From Prinia subflava (lineage: Eukaryota; Chordata; Aves; Passeriformes; Cisticolidae), in NCBI RefSeq assembly GCF_021018805.1, contig NC_086248.1, positions 30,078,922 through 30,142,921 on the forward strand: a stretch of DNA of 64,000 bases, written 5' to 3'. The notes beneath the pieces were generated by a model. That model was not told the DNA's origin, did not search any database, and was given only the letters and a program-made list of their open reading frames with translations. The translations under genes were made by a program, and so were the position numbers. Positions 12,323-27,690 of this stretch are shown here, piece by piece. Position 1 is the first letter of the stretch, and every line of letters begins with the position of its first letter.

Positions 12323-15300
12323 TCAATTTACGGGGACATATGTGACATCTCCTGACTTCTCATGTTTTACTCTTTATCTGTGTTTGTGTGGTGCCCATGA
12401 CTACAATATTGACAGTACTTAAGACAGAGGCCATATGCCATAGAGAAGTAGGATCATCAGTTTTTGTTAAAAGAGTTACGTATGAAATGAAGTTGCAAAA
12501 CTGAGAAGTGAACATTGATGCTTTTCATTGTAACATTGTTTTTTCACTTAGAGTTTCCCACAGGCATGCCAGTCAACGTGTTAGATGCACAGGTAGTGTC
12601 TCTTGATGCATAAAAATGGTTTCTTTGTTGGTGGATATGCTTACTTTTAAGAAGTCAATTGATCTTGAGAGTTTGATGCTTAAAAATCCCATTGATTTCA
12701 AGGTTTAAGAATTTAGCAGCCCAAGAAGACTATTCTGTAGAATAAATGGATGACCTTTTGCAGATTTTTTTTCTGTTGTTCACAGTTTTCTATTCTCTTA
12801 GAGTTGTAGTAGCAACTCTAAGCAGTCATTTTGCAATCCCAACTGGAGCAGGAACTGCTATGGCTACTATGTAAATATGTACTGTTGAACTTTGTAGTGC
12901 AATTTATTTTATGTGCTCCTAATTTATGTTCTGACTTTTATAGCTCATATCAGACCTCTTTAATAGTAGTGATGGTTCTTTGCATTGTTGGCAGCCATAG
13001 ACCTTAAAGCATTTTACAAAGGAATGGTAAGTGCCATTGTCCCATTTTATTGAAGAGCAAACTCCAGGACTGCAAGTGACCCACTGAAAATCCCACAATC
13101 TGCAGAAGAGACAAGCCTTCCTAAAAAGCTTACAATTGTAACTGTGAGATTAAAAGATATTTGTAACTGTTTGTTTATCTAGGAGCATGTGATAAGAGAA
13201 ACAGTAATATAGTGTGCATGTATGTGTGTAACCACTTCTGTGTAATCTTTAGATGGGTATTGTTTTAAGGAAAGGGTCTGTGGGACAGTAAATTTCTATA
13301 CTTTACAGCGCGTCTTTATATCACTTACGTATTAAACATGTTTAATAATGTTTACAATATAAACCAGGACGATGTTCACTTTCGTGAAATTCGAATCTGT
13401 GGCTGAAAGCAACATAATGTTTGGTGCCCAAACATGATGAAGTAGGACTCAGCTCTGTGCTGCTGGGGTATAACATGGGCCATGCATACATTTAATCTGG
13501 GCTTCATTTAGCGTCTTCATTTCTTGTGTCCTCCCAGTAAGAATGTTCCTATTTCAGAGATTTTAATTAATTACTCTTTAGAGGTTACTTGCTTTAAGAG
13601 CAAACACCACAGATCACTCCTTGCAGTATAAAATTAACTAAATGAGCAAGTAGCAGTACCTGATTAGTTGATGTATTTTAGTGATATTATAGAAGGTATA
13701 TTGACCACAAGCTGAGTCAGGACCTGACTGTAAGAAGATTCCTAAAGTCTTTTAAGCTGGGAACTCGGTTCTGTGAAGAAATGCATCGGATATGTGAACA
13801 GTTCATTAAACTAAAACAGATTCATCCATCACTGGGTTGCCTTGCAAATGTGTATGTTTATACTCACATCCCTTTAACTGTTCTTCTAGCTCATTGTTTG
13901 TACTTCAGAAAATAGCATTTTGACATTTGTTAGCCTTGATGGCACAGTCCTGAACTCTCTGTAACAAGAAGTTTTCATTACTATTGTTAGTTTTTTTACC
14001 AAAATAATTATCACTGTCAAAATTATCCTAAAAATATACCTGAAAATACTGCGATCATCTGCCTTGCTGAACTGGAAGGTGGTATGATAAGAGGTCACTT
14101 AAGTGTACACAAGACATTCTTCTTTCTCTTTGTAATTCTGAAGAAAAGTACCATGATTCTGGGTTGGTGCTTTATTTATCATTGTGCTGTTGGGATGAAG
14201 AGAACATAATATAAACTCACAGATTGAGAGGTATATTAAAAACATCAGATGTTTTTATATAAATCATATCCTAGTAGGAAATATTTCAAATTTTCAGGCA
14301 CCATTCTGCTGGAACAGGAGTTTATAGGCAAGTTAAATTTGGTTTCTAAAGTGTTTTATTTTCCTCACTGTTAAAACAAATAATGTCATAGGATATATGG
14401 GAAAAGAAAATATTTAACAATGCCATGCACTTTAGATTTGTTTTAAATAACCCGTGCTTTTATATTTCATTTGTTATAGTCAATGACTCTATTTAGCCCG
14501 AATTTCCTTTGAGGATGACAGAAAAATGTATAGACAAGTTAAGGCCTTTGAAAAAGTTTTGGTCTTCGTTGGGCATCTTCCTCTTTCCCAGCGTTGCTTT
14601 ACACATAATGCAGTCTTCAGAGAAAGACCACCACTGGGCAAGGGTTAGAAAAACTGATTTTACTTAAACATTACAATGGAAAACTCATAAATTCTAAGAT
14701 TTTTTTCTGGCTATATATTGGAAGATCTTGACTTGAGAGAGATGCTTTCAATTTTCTGCTAGAATATGTTCTTGTTAAAAATTAAATACATATATTTGAA
14801 GCTGAGGAAAATAGGAGATATCATGAATAAAAATATTCTTTTGAGAACAGTATGCAATCAGGCACATTGTATGGAAGGATTATTAAGTAAAATAATTTTC
14901 AGATATGAGTCATATTTTTAGTGACATTGGCTTCTATTACCTCTGAAATGCAGACTAAAACTCACTTCAAAAGAAAGTGGAGATTGTCTTCATTACCCAT
15001 ATTCTGTGCTGTGTCACTAATAGATAGGGTAAATCATATGATTGCAGACTCTTATTCGGAAGTATTATTTTTATAATACCTGACATGGTAGTTTTCATAT
15101 TTTTCATACCCTAAAAATAGTGTGTTTAATAACATATAATTATGGTGATTTAAAGGCTGGAAAATAGTTACTAAAATATCTATGTATGATACTTAAGTTG
15201 ATTCAAAGTCACTTATATATTGTTCTTATTCTGGCAGTAGCTATTTCTTTTAATTTATCAAGGAGCTTCACAAAATTTCTGGTTTATGATATTTGTATGC

Positions 15301-18300
15301 TCTTGATGTCATCTTTTATTGTGATTTTATTAGAATTTGGCTACCAATTAGATAATTGTGTTATATCCTATCATACCTTACTTAGTCAGGAAGGTCATAA
15401 TACCAGCTTTATATAAACAAGCCAGAGTTTATGCACTTTTTATTATTAGTTGTTTTATCTCAAATCTTCTGGCAGATTCTGTTGTACCCACGGAGTTTTA
15501 AAGTCTGACATTTAATAGAGGTTATAATAACAAAACTGCATGTTTCCTTAAACACAGACTGTGTATAAAATAAGACTGTGCTCTGATCTTAGATTTTACC
15601 AGATGTGATTTTGAATCATTGTGTGCATAGGATTTTTTTTTTCTGTGCATGTATTATGTTTAATCCTTATTTTGACAGCATCTTACCTGCATAGAATTTA
15701 TGTGTCTTACTTTTCCGTGCTATTTAATTGGCCATTGCAATTTTTATACCAACCTGTACTCAATAGCAGCTATCCTCTCACACTTCTAACACCCAAAAAG
15801 AACCACTCTGATTAATTATCACAATAATCCCAGGCAGCAAATAGAGGTTTATCTGTAGGTTCCGAGAAAAAATACTATCTGAAATAATTTCTGTAATATA
15901 GAGATAGTATGAGATTAGTGCATCTGTTCAAAAGAACCTGACCTTCAAACCATTAGCTCTGCAAAATTCAAGCACCATGGTGTAATCCTGCTATACAAAG
16001 CAAGTTTGTTTTACTTTTGTATTTTGTGATCTTCATCCATGAGCTAATATATAATGAAATCCCTGGAAAGTTGTAGTACTCATTGGCTTGAGTAATAGAG
16101 TCTAAAGCTACTGTAAAAGGCACATTTCTGTTAAACCAATAGTAAGCCTAGGACCATGAAAATAAGTTCGGTTTATTATATTTTAATTTTGTGCTGTGTA
16201 CTCTGGGGAGCCATCTCTTTCTGTGCTATCCACAAGTAAATTCAGAATTTGAAATCTGTGGTTCAGAATGGCTGATTGATTATTGCAGATTTTCATGTTT
16301 GTTATTATGATGTGGATTTGAAAATTTCCCTTTGTACAGAGCTGTGTAATTTTCTGCTGTCCTTTCTCATTTTCTCTGGTGCCGATGCTGATGTGCAAGT
16401 TTGATTTTCCAGTTTATCATTAAAAGGTTGTTATTTCTTCATCCGTAAGAGGTTTTTTAGTGCCCTCTATATCAATACAGCAGGAAAATTGAATGCTCAA
16501 TCCTAGTGTCTGCTTTTGAATAACACACAGGGAGGAAAATGGCCTGTTAAATAGTTCAGAAGTAGTGAAATTAGCATTGTATTGTATTTTTTGTCAATAG
16601 CATACATGGAAAAACATTTCTAGATATTGTATTAGTTCAAGACAAGTGCCTTTGATCCTTAAACTTACTAGTACTCATGCATTGTTGCATTAAAATATGT
16701 ATTTCATATAACGTTCTGTTTTAGTTCATGCAGCAGTTTGGAAGTGTTTTAACTTCTGAAATAACTAGAAGTTTGGGAGGGAATCAGTTTTTTTCTGTAG
16801 AGATAAGGCTGTATTAGCACCACTTCTTTTTTTTCCCCATCTCATTCTGCCTTGTGTTTGAAAGGACTTTAAAATTTTGTAAACGCTCACTGTTTGCTTA
16901 TATTTATTGGCTGTAATTCAGATGCTCTCAAATATTATTTTATAATATATATGGCTAATTCTCCCTTGTGCTTATATTTCTCTTAGCTTTTTATCATGTT
17001 TGTAACAGATTATTTATATGATAAGTCTATTATAAAACAAGCCAACAGTCACAATAAAAAAAGCTTGGTTTGTAGTTAAAATTTAGTATAATTTACTAGG
17101 GAAATCATAGAACTCCTCCTGTAGTAGTGTGCTTTTTGCCTCCTGTCTGTTGACTGTTGTCACATCTGCTTCACCTTTGAGAAAGGCAAGTGCTTGCTTG
17201 CTAAGCAAGGCTTGTAACCAAGAGAGGAGACCTGGGGAGAATGAGAAATGAGTAGCCATAGGGACCTGCAAAAATAACCTGTAATGGTCGTTGATGGCAA
17301 AATGCAAGCTGTTACAGAAAATCCTGCTGTCTCACACTGCTCCCTACCTTGCCCAGATATCAAAGCAATGCTGCTGCTGTGACAGGCTTTTTGTGCTGGT
17401 GTCTGTCTGTGGCACAGCTGAACTTTTATATCTTGTCAGTAGTGTTTTCCTCAGAGCGTATTTGATAAAGAACATAAACCGGCAGTATCGCATGCAAACC
17501 TTTTTCACAGCAGAGTTATGCCAGAGCATTCATTTGGGAAGTTTGGCTGAACGGTCTGTCTCTAAACCAGGTCTTTGTGTGCAGTTGTCCACTTTGAATA
17601 ATATAAACACAAAGGGAACAATTATATCTTAGAGTTATGCAGTGTTTATCTAGCACAGGTCTGCTGCCCAAGATATCTGTATCTAACACAAACCAGTCTG
17701 AGCACTGTGCCACAAACAGCTCTTTGGAAACGGAAACGTGAGGTGACGGTCTCGCTCACTACTTACCTGTCTTAAATACTTCTGTGAATAAAAAGCTGTT
17801 TCAAAAGATGCATTTTGCACCAGGACTAGTATTAACTGGATTCGAACTCTAGTTGATCAAAAGAAAGAGCATCTCCCAAGTTTTCAGCCTCTTTTCTGGA
17901 AGTTACTACCTGGGCTGACCTCAAAGGTGAGAGGTATGTCTGTGCATTGTCACAGCCTAACTTGGAACTTCAGGTAGTTACATTTTAAAAGAAATTCGGA
18001 AGCAAAGTAAACATTAGCACAGGTACTTTGGCTGAAAAAGAGCATGGTTATAGATAACTGTATCTGAAACGTCAGTAGGATCACTGATGGTGGTACAAGG
18101 GACAGCAGTGCAAACAAGGGTGCAAAAACAACATGCAAAATTTTGTCTAAATTTATAGGGAGTTTAAATGAAAGTTTGTTTGAGGTTATTCTTTGAAGGC
18201 TACCAAGAAAAATTTACTTTGTAGAGAGTTTGAGATTAATATTTTGGCATTCAGTGGAAGAACAAGCCAAGTTTTTGGTCAGCCTTTGTGTTACACATCC

Positions 18301-21300
18301 AGAAAAGTAAGTCAAACAGTTTTAATCCTCCAAAGGGGGTTTGGCCCTACAAATGAGAAATATTTGGAATGATTTTCCTGGGACTTGGAGGAGGAGCATA
18401 AAGCAGGAAAAGCTGTGACCCAAGGAGCTTTCTGAGAGGCTGCAGAGCCATGGAGCTTTCCCTTTGTGTGTTTCTTAATTTCAACTTTAAACCTCCGTTG
18501 AGTTTCCCTAAGAAAGAACCTGTGTGGGAGGGAACTTCTGTACACTGGACACAAGTGCAGTGCTTTGTGTAAAACTGCTCAAGGTGGCAGGCAGGTCCCG
18601 GAGCCTTTGCCAGGTGCAAGCTGAAGACAGGTCTTGGGAGACTGACATTAGCACACATTAGCAGCTCCCAACATCAGCATTTCATTCCTACTGTGGTATT
18701 GTGCTGAAATAAATCTTTCCATTAAAGCATATTTTGTTGGGTTTTTTTAATTTAACACACATCATGAGAGAATTAAATACCATACAGCTATGTATTTTTC
18801 AAAAAGGCAATGTTACCTCCTAAGCATCATTTCTAACATTATCAAGAAGATAAAGATTACTTCAATTATTGCACTAAATAGGAAATCTGTGCCTAAGCAA
18901 TGAAAACACGTGGACATTTCTGCGTAGGAGTGATATGAGATATACCGCAGCACTGCTGGGGAGCATTTTGAGTTTGTCACATGTACAGTATTTGCAATCT
19001 TCAATCCTGTTATGTGTTTTCTAGCTGAAATTAACAGTTTAATTTGTGGCATTTTTCTCCTTAATTATTTTATGATACTTTAAATAAGCAGAACTTTACC
19101 ATAACTTGAAGATCTACAGAACCATATTGCACGTTTTAATTTTTTTCTGCATTATAATTCTATTTGAAATAATTCTCTTCTTTAGGCTTGACAAATGCTG
19201 AGTAATTTCCTTTCCCCCTGCTAATCACCCTGAGAAGGCACATTGTTCTCTACAATTTTGAATCCTAGTTGATAAAGGTGTGTTAAATTAATTGATTCTT
19301 AACCAATTGTAAAATGAAAGTATAATACATTTTCAGAATAGAATATTAGAAAAACACATCAATTTGACATAGAAACAAATACTGCAAAGTCTGTTTCCTC
19401 AAAAGGAAGTTTAAAGATGAAAGGAGCAATTAAAAAATGAAGTTCTGTTGTCTGAATGCACATGGGTCTTTCAGAGGCAGTGAAACTTTTTTAACTGTGC
19501 TGTGCTCAAGTTCCTCTAAGACAGTAACATAATTTGGACTTTTCTTTTGCCTAACTGTAAATTAGTATTTAATGCTAATTTGATGTTTTCTCAGGTTTGC
19601 AGTGTTTCAGGTGGTTTTGTGCCAAAATTCATGCAAAATGAGTCAAAATCACCAGGACAGAGAAATGTGATTCTGGATTTATCTGACTCCTCATCAAATT
19701 TTGACCAGCAGCATTAAAAAAAAATGAATTGACCAAGGGTGCTAAGAATACTTTGCGCTCTTCTCTACTTCCACATAACTAGAAAATGCATTGCTGACTG
19801 ATTTTTTTAACCTTTCAGCAATATATTACGAAGTGCTAGCTGGCAGGTAGTTCAGTACTTTTTTCGCTGCAAGGCCCTGTAATGTAATCACAGTTGTAAA
19901 AGGAACTTGTGAGTGAAGCAACTTGATCATTCCTCGCAGTGCTACGGTGCCAAGTGGTTACAGGATAACGAGGGAGAGGCAACGCCAGGACTCCAAAGAT
20001 TTATTCTACCCAGAAACTGCACAAGTTATTTAAACAAAGGTGAAGCTGCTTTAGGTGCTGGCTGCTTGCTAAGGGTTATATTATAGCCAGTGTTTAATTT
20101 TGCTTAAACCAAAGGTAAGCCTGTATATTCCGTGTTTTACCATGATGAGCCTGTTCATGAGTCTTGCTTTAGCAATGCGTGGTAGTCTGGCGTTACAACT
20201 TTGCGATGCTACAGTCTGTAAAGAAAAACTGGAGTCGGTGTGATACTATGTTGATCTGATACATTAGAAATGATCTCTTAAAGGTAGATTATTAACATTT
20301 TTAAAGGGAAATGTGATATCCACCTGGAAGTTGCTGGTAGTGGTAAAATAAATCTTAGAGGGCTTGAAAGTTGCAGTCGGAGCAAATCAAACTACTGAAA
20401 AGGTAAAGCATTTTCAAATTGTTTCACTGGTTGGTAATTGAAATGAAAAGGGGCTGTTTCTGAAGCTGTAATGTCTCCTGCTTAGTATGCTGTGAAATTG
20501 TATTAGGGTTGAGCTGTTTTTCAGAAACTTTTCTACTGTGCAAAAAGACATGTAACATCTTTTTACTGGAGGATACTTTAGCACTAGTGGTTTTGACAGT
20601 GTTTCAATTTGCAGGTTTTTTGGAGGTTATTAAAATAATTAGACTTTGGGCTGCCATCACGTACAGCACATAGTTCTCAGGAAACTTTTTGAAAATGCAC
20701 TGTAGCAGTGAATTTCTTTATTAGTGATGCCTTATAAATCATTACGTTGGTGGTATCATCTTGTAAAATATTGTCTTTTATTAATCATACTGTCATGTTA
20801 TGTTTTTAATAATAAATACTGAACTATTCGTAATTGAGAAGACTTACTTAAAAGGTCTCAAATTTACTACAGCTGTAATGGCTGTCTAAAACCACAAAAG
20901 ACATCAAGTTACTTAAATATGTATAATGAAATGAAATGTTGGTTTAGTTTATCTGAAAAATCTCCCTTTTTTTTTCTGTATCGAATTTCATTTTTCCCTG
21001 CTGTATTAATTGCAAGCTATACCCAGCACCCTTGCCTTGGACAAATGTTGTCTGTATACCATATGTCATTTCTCTGAGAGGGCTTGGCTAGTTATAAATA
21101 ATGTCATAATATAGGGCTGTGTTTTAATGTAAAAATATTATTGTTGAAGTGCTAACAGCTCTTTTGAGCTTCTTATTTCTCTCTGTCTTGCACTCTCCTC
21201 CCATTCAACAAGAAAGCCAAGAGTATATGAGAAAGTGCTTGATATTTTATAAACTGTTTATATAGTAAATAATTTGTTGGAAACATGGGTTTGTTGTTTT

Positions 21301-24300
21301 ACTAATTGAATTTCATTGAAATAGTCTTTAGGAGTTGAAGAACATGGCACATGTAGCTATTATCAGCTTCACTGACATATTCTGGTTTTATGTAGCTCTT
21401 CACATATGTGTGAAGAAGATAATTGAGATGCTTTCATTTCACTATGTTTATAAAGTGTGCTTAGCACAGTCCCAGAAGTAGAAACTCATTGCTATAGAAC
21501 ATCTTTGATTGCCCCATTTTGGCTGACGGACAGTGGCTCTTTTCTCTTCATTGCAAGTATGTGGACAAAACAAATAATCTTCATAAAGTAATTTCAGAAG
21601 CCATAACTGATTTTTTTCTGACCAGACATCCTTGCTTTGCCTAAGATACATGTGTCCTGGTTATTTCCTTCCCTGACAAGAAAAAATCGTAAGTATCAGG
21701 GTAAACATATAAAACACCTGCTTGTTTCTACTGTCCTCCTTCTATTTTTTTTCAGTAAATATGTCTAAGACATCTAAAAGAGATACAATTGGTAAAAACA
21801 GTTGCTTAAGGTTTTGAGACCACTGTCAGGTAGTAAACAATGGCCTGATCCCACTTTTTGTTTGCTTTTATTTTGAGCATGCACCTATTCCTGTCATTTG
21901 CTCTCTAAGTGCTACTTCAGTTTCATGCAAGTCACTAGGAGCTCCTGGATAAGTTATTTTGAAATCTAAAACTTTTAAGAGTCTCAGTCCACACGATTTA
22001 TTTTCAGTGAAAAATACAGTCAAAAGGTGAGAGTTTGCTGTACACTGCCTAAAATGCCATCAAAGCATTGATATAATCCTTGACAGCAATTCAGTGAAGC
22101 CTCCTCCTTTTGGTAGTATTGGTGCTTTTTGTTTCTTTGTTCTACATATGTCAGAAAAATATATTGTGTATATTAAGGGACTAATTGCATTATCTTTTAT
22201 GTATTATCTGAAAGTATTTATTGGGAGTACAAGGTGTTTTTCAGATGAGTTTGTGACTTTATAAATACAGTTGTGAGATATAGTTTATTCATTTATACAT
22301 ATATACATACATAGTTTATTTATACAAACTTCTGATAAAATTTCTTCTCAATAAATTGTCCCAGCTGAAAAGGTGAATATTCTTTCTAGAAGGCTTTGTA
22401 ATTTATTTTAGTATAAATTTTGTTTGTAGATTTGTTTTAATAAATAGAAATGGGAAGAAGTATATGATGGTTTATATTTGAATTTTAAACCTCAGGCTCT
22501 AACACCACAGAATATCAACAGCATTTTCCTTTCTTTGAATATGTTGCGTGATATTTGGAAAAAACACTTGAAAGACAATTACTGCAATATTTCACATCTT
22601 TTTACAAAGAGCATTATATTTAGGAGGGTATTGCACAATACACAGAATGGAAAATACAGGGGAATATTGGATGATATAAGATCTAGAAACTTGTATTGTT
22701 GAATTCTGTATTTAAATGTCAAATTTTTACTATTTATCTTCTGTCCATAGTCACTATGCAGTTTCAGTCTTAGTGATCAGTCCACTGCTGAGTTCATCTG
22801 AGAGATGTACACATATTTTTAAAAATGCTTTTTGAACTATTTATTCCTTTTTTTTTTTGTCTCTGTTTTAGAACTATAAGCCAAGGGAAACTTTGTCAAT
22901 TCATGTGTAAATAAATTTTGTTGTTGTCTAAAAGCACTACATGCAAAATGAGGGGGATGCTGCAGAACTTGTAATCATGCAGCTAAATTTGAAGTTGTAA
23001 AAATCACTAACGCATCAGAAAAGACCAGAGAGACATGTTCCCCTTGGCTTTTTTTAATAGATCTTTGAATTGAGGTTGACCCCTACTATTCCAGTTGGCA
23101 TAATCTCGTTGGTGTCTCACACAGTCAGTGTACAAACCAACCATATGGTCACAGTCCTGCCAGGTTTTGGTCAAAACTGGCTTGGAGCTGTAGTCCTTTT
23201 AGGCTTTCTTTACAAGAGCATACTTGATACTGCAAATGAATTGCTCTTGAGCCATATAATGGTACTTCTTATGATCCCTTTCCTTAGTGGATTTAGCAGT
23301 TATGAATGCTTTGTTCTCTGGTGTGTCCTTTTGAACCAATCATGAATTTTCACATATTCGGGTGCTGCATGTATGTAAATTTGCTGCTTCTTTGCGTGCT
23401 AACCAACTAGTTGCCCCCAGTTATGATTCTGGGCAATGCTCACTTAAGGCACCTCTCCCCAGAGGCAGCACACAGAGGGTCATGTCAGTCTTCTGCCCTA
23501 CAGCAGTCTTTAATACTGTCCTACTGACTAAGCTCCCAAGCTCTTGTCCTTGCACATTCTTGTATGTCCCCTAGCCTTGACCCATGGCACATAATGCACC
23601 TTGGCATCTTGGATGAGAGCTTTGCTCCAGCAGCCCCTCTTGACATTTCAGACTTCCTGAACTGAAACAAGAGCAAAATGTAGTAACTGCCTCCAGGCAC
23701 CACACAGACCACAGAGGAAAAGCCAGGCCAATGGTGATGCCACGTGCAGTCATGTCTTTGCTAAGCGATGGGGGGCTGGGAGGGGGGAATATCTGGTATT
23801 GTCCTCTCTGAATTGGATGCCTTTAGAATGTGAAGCTAGCTTTGAAGTATCTGTAGTACACCATCTTAAATCTCTAGGTAACATCATTAACCCTCTCATT
23901 ATAATTCTGTAGTCAATAGCTCCTGGCTCTTAGACTTGAAAGTGATTAGGAAGTACAGAAATTTGGAACATATCAATTACTTCAATGTTTTGTGCAAATA
24001 TAAGGTAGAGCATACTTGCTTTTTGCTGAGCTTCTCAGGGTTCTCAGGTCTCGGTCTTTTCAAACTTACTTTTGTCTGTGAAAATGCAAAATCAGGGGCC
24101 AGTTTCTGGTCAGACCGAAAGGAATCACTGTAGACTATATTTGTAATAAGTAGATGGAAATAGCACATTGCACACACTTATCAGCATGTTACAGCAGGAT
24201 GCTACAACGAGCCTGTTGATTAATTGCAAAATCCTTACAAGCTGTGTATATTTCATAGCTGCAGGTGGCTGCTTTATGATGCTTTGGCATCAGTTATTAA

Positions 24301-27300
24301 ATCTGCAGAAATATTCATCACAATTGCTTTTTAGTAGTTTTTCTCTGGTCTTGTACCAGTTAAGCCAGGTGTTTACATGTCATTTATGCACATCAGTCTG
24401 CATTCCTGCATGCAGAAATCCTTACACAATTGACACAGCAGAGAAGCTTACAGACCATTTGGAGTACATTTTACATCTAAATTATATTCAATATAGAGAC
24501 ATCCTCTGTCTGCACAATGAATTTAGTGTAATCCACACAGTGCACGCAAATAACTGCAATGTATTATAAAATTTAATTGTACATACCAAACTAATAAAAA
24601 TTTGGACCAGGATCAAGCATTCTCCAATAGACACTCTGACAAGAGCAGAAAATCTTCTCAGTATGTCATAGCATAGATATTGAACTTGAATATTTTATGA
24701 ACCTGTATTATTCATGTAAAGACAGCATTCCAAAGATATATGCAGATCTCTTAGATTAAAAGTAATACAAGATGAAAGTGAAAGTTTTCTAAAAGAAGAA
24801 TTATCAATAGCAGGGAAAACACTGGTGGTTGTTTGGATCCCTCATTTCATTGTGCAGTCAAGGCAGGACTGGAATTATACCCCAGACTGAGTTCATTTCA
24901 GCAAAGCACCTTTAGAAATAGAAGCAATTTCCAGCTCATCTGCCTGATAAGCACCTCCCTCCCTCACCAAACTAGGTTTTGCTGAGAAGTTTACAGAGGC
25001 AAACTAACAAGATAAACCATCTCTTGACCTTTTGTTTTAAAATTGGAAAAATAATGTATTATATCCTCTGAGATATGAGAGGCATAAGTGACCAAGGTTA
25101 AAACTTCCAAAACCTTTGCAAGAAGTATTTTCGTTCTTATCCATGGACAAAAGCAATTTTCTCTATACCATAAAACTCTCGTGTTTCATCATTCTGTTGG
25201 GTTACTGTTATGTTTCTGATTGTATTTCAGAATATTAAGACTGAGGTTATAAAAGTAAATAAATTGGAGGACTCTAGTTTTCTTGAGAAATGTTGTGGGT
25301 ATTAATAGCAGTTATAAGGGGAGGCAAAAGAATGTTTTTGATTCTTCAACCTGAAAAGAAAAAAAATGCTGATGAGAAAAAGAAGTAGGATCTGGCACTG
25401 TAAGACAGAGAGCAGTGACTTGAAAATACTTGGAAAAAGACAATCTTGTACTTGCAGCTCAGTAAGACAAGGTTTTAGCCTTGCTTGTGGCCATGCTCAA
25501 GGATTCCTACTTCATGGTCTGTGCTTTTCAAATCTGTGGAGCAAAGAAATGTGTTTAAACAGCAATACCAATGTTATCCATGACAATGTAACACTACTGT
25601 TAAAAAAAGTTCTTCCTGATATTTTCAATCTCTACTGTGGCTCAAAGCTAAAATATTAATTTTTGTAATTTAATTAATGGATATTTTTAATAGTGATTTT
25701 TTCTATGACTGTGTTCATTATCTGTCCCAACAACCTGGTTCTTACTGCTAAATTTCAGCACCCACCATGTTGTCCAGGTGATCCAGAACAAAATATCTTT
25801 AGCAATTTGTGCCAAGACCATGATAGTCTTGCGGCTAGCTCTAGAGTCTCCTCACTTACTTTTCCTGAGCCCAGAATACCCAGAAGAAATCCTATTCAGC
25901 TGAACACATTTCAGGCTCTAGCCTATTATATCCTCCAGGTCATGCTGCCTGATCTGGCTGGCTCTGGAAGTGCAGGCAGGGGGTAAATACCCCACATAAT
26001 CTCACATGCTTTGTAGGAGCAGATGGAGACAGAGACACTTTCAAACAGGTCCTGGTGAGAGAGAGTGATCGAGAAAACAAAATGGGTGGAAAATGCATAC
26101 CTACAGAAAATGTGAAAATCCTGCTTTGGAGTACAACTCTATGTGGCTTTTACTTCCTAGGTGCTTTTGAGTTGCTTTGAGGCTCATCCTGCCTAATCAG
26201 CATTGATATGCTGAACACACCCTCAGTTTTTATAGAGAAAGTTCAAATGTAGGACCAAAGAAAGGACCAAGTGTAGCATGTGGGTTTCTACATAGAGAGT
26301 CACTGAATCTCCAGCAAATCCCTTCCACAGCCACTTGCACTGTGTAAGTGTGGAGCCTGCTCTGCTTGGTGCACCTTGCCTACTCTACTCTACCTCACAT
26401 TTAGTAGCATTGGATAATGTGTTTTCAGCTGACCAAGGAGTGGCAATGTGGATGAGCTGTAGTGGCCCACAGGAAAACCTCCGAGCTGTTGGCCTCAGAA
26501 GGAAGGAAAGGATCTGTGGAAGCAGCTGACCTCTTCCACTCAGAGGCATCTGGGTGCGGCTTAGTGGCCGTAGATAAACAACCCTGGTCCAAAAAGCTGA
26601 AGAGGGAAACCTCCGCTCCTTTCACTGTGGGCATGTCTCCTCTAAGCCCAATACACTAATTCTTTCACTATTGCCATGTTTGCTGTTTCCCTGAGAGCTT
26701 CAAAGAGGTTACTATGATAGCTGTATGGTATGATTTCTCCTTGCCCTTCCCCAGCTCTGCACACCCAAAGAGCAAGGTCCAGCTGATCTCCACAGCATGT
26801 TTAAACACCCTGGAGAGTGGGCAGGCTGTGTGAGGGCTACAAAAGTCTTAATTTTTATTGTGATGTGTAAGATCTGTCAACATCTGTCAGTCTCAAACAT
26901 CAACAATGCGCCTGTGAAACAGGAAGGTGAAAAATCTTTTACAGCAATTCAGTCTCCACAGCAGATGGATATGGAAGAAGTATTTGGTTTTTCAGCTGTT
27001 TTCCTGAGCAGACCATGAAAAAGATGCATGCAGACTTTCCAGAGGTGAATAAAGGAGCGCTGAAATGAAGGGGTAAATGCAGAAGAGTGTTTTAGCATTA
27101 CTTACATGAAACTTTATCAAATCTATTACTTTCTGAGAGAAAGTGATGTTACCCATTGAACTTTTTTAACCTATTTTGAGCTAAATAAAAAAGACCACGA
27201 CACTGAGTTTGAAGACAACACGTTATTACATCACATGGAGGCTTTGGTGGAAGAAATTTAAAGATCATTGAGAACAACTATCATCATCTAGAAGTATAAT

Positions 27301-27547
27301 TTCTGCCGTGTGACAGCTGATCTATTCACTCTAAATCAGCCATAACATGAGAACCTGTAAAGGACTGGAAGCCCTTCTTGCCCAAGGGAAACATGAAAAC
27401 TTCCGTGTGAAAATCAAATTGCATTTTAAAGGGTAGAATCAAAAGATAGGTGGGATAGAAGCTTTACCAAATGGATGAAGTCTTTAAACAATTTCAAAAT
27501 ATTTACATTACTTTCTAATCTTACAGTTGCAAGCCTAGAGTCTGACT
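12323..27547 (+). other. RIMS1 intron sequence (inferred), no gene seen
   Basis: AT-rich and largely unique. No open reading frame resembles a known protein. A slightly CpG-richer patch at about 19900-20114 ends at a good donor (CAAAG|GTAAGC) and is discussed under findings. GC-richer, repeat-like patches near 23400-23780 and 26300-26800 are not attributable to a family by eye. Confidence 0.6.
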
Positions 27548-27690
27548 GCCCAGAGAGGTTGTGGAGTCTCCTCACTGGAGATATTTAAGAACTGTTTGGA
27601 CACAATGCTGTGCAATAGGCTCTAGGAAGTGGGGAGGTTGGACCAGAGGCTCCACTGTGGTCCTGACCAGCTTAACTATTCTGTGGTTTC
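27548..27690 (+). mobile_element. CR1 LINE 3' tail fragment
   Basis: The sequence cccagagaggttgtggagtc, then ctcactggagatatttaaga, then the ttggacc...attctgtgg close matches the CR1 3' region. It is diverged and lacks the second terminal repeat. It lies about 570 bp upstream of RIMS1 exon A. Confidence 0.82.

Noticed and set aside
17291..17632. 113-codon plus-strand frame
   Set aside because: It overlaps open frames on the other strand and shows no domain; it looks like chance.
24168..24569. 133-codon plus-strand frame in the inferred RIMS1 intron
   Set aside because: No family resemblance, no phase-matching splice sites for the RIMS1 reading frame, and AT-rich unbiased codon use.
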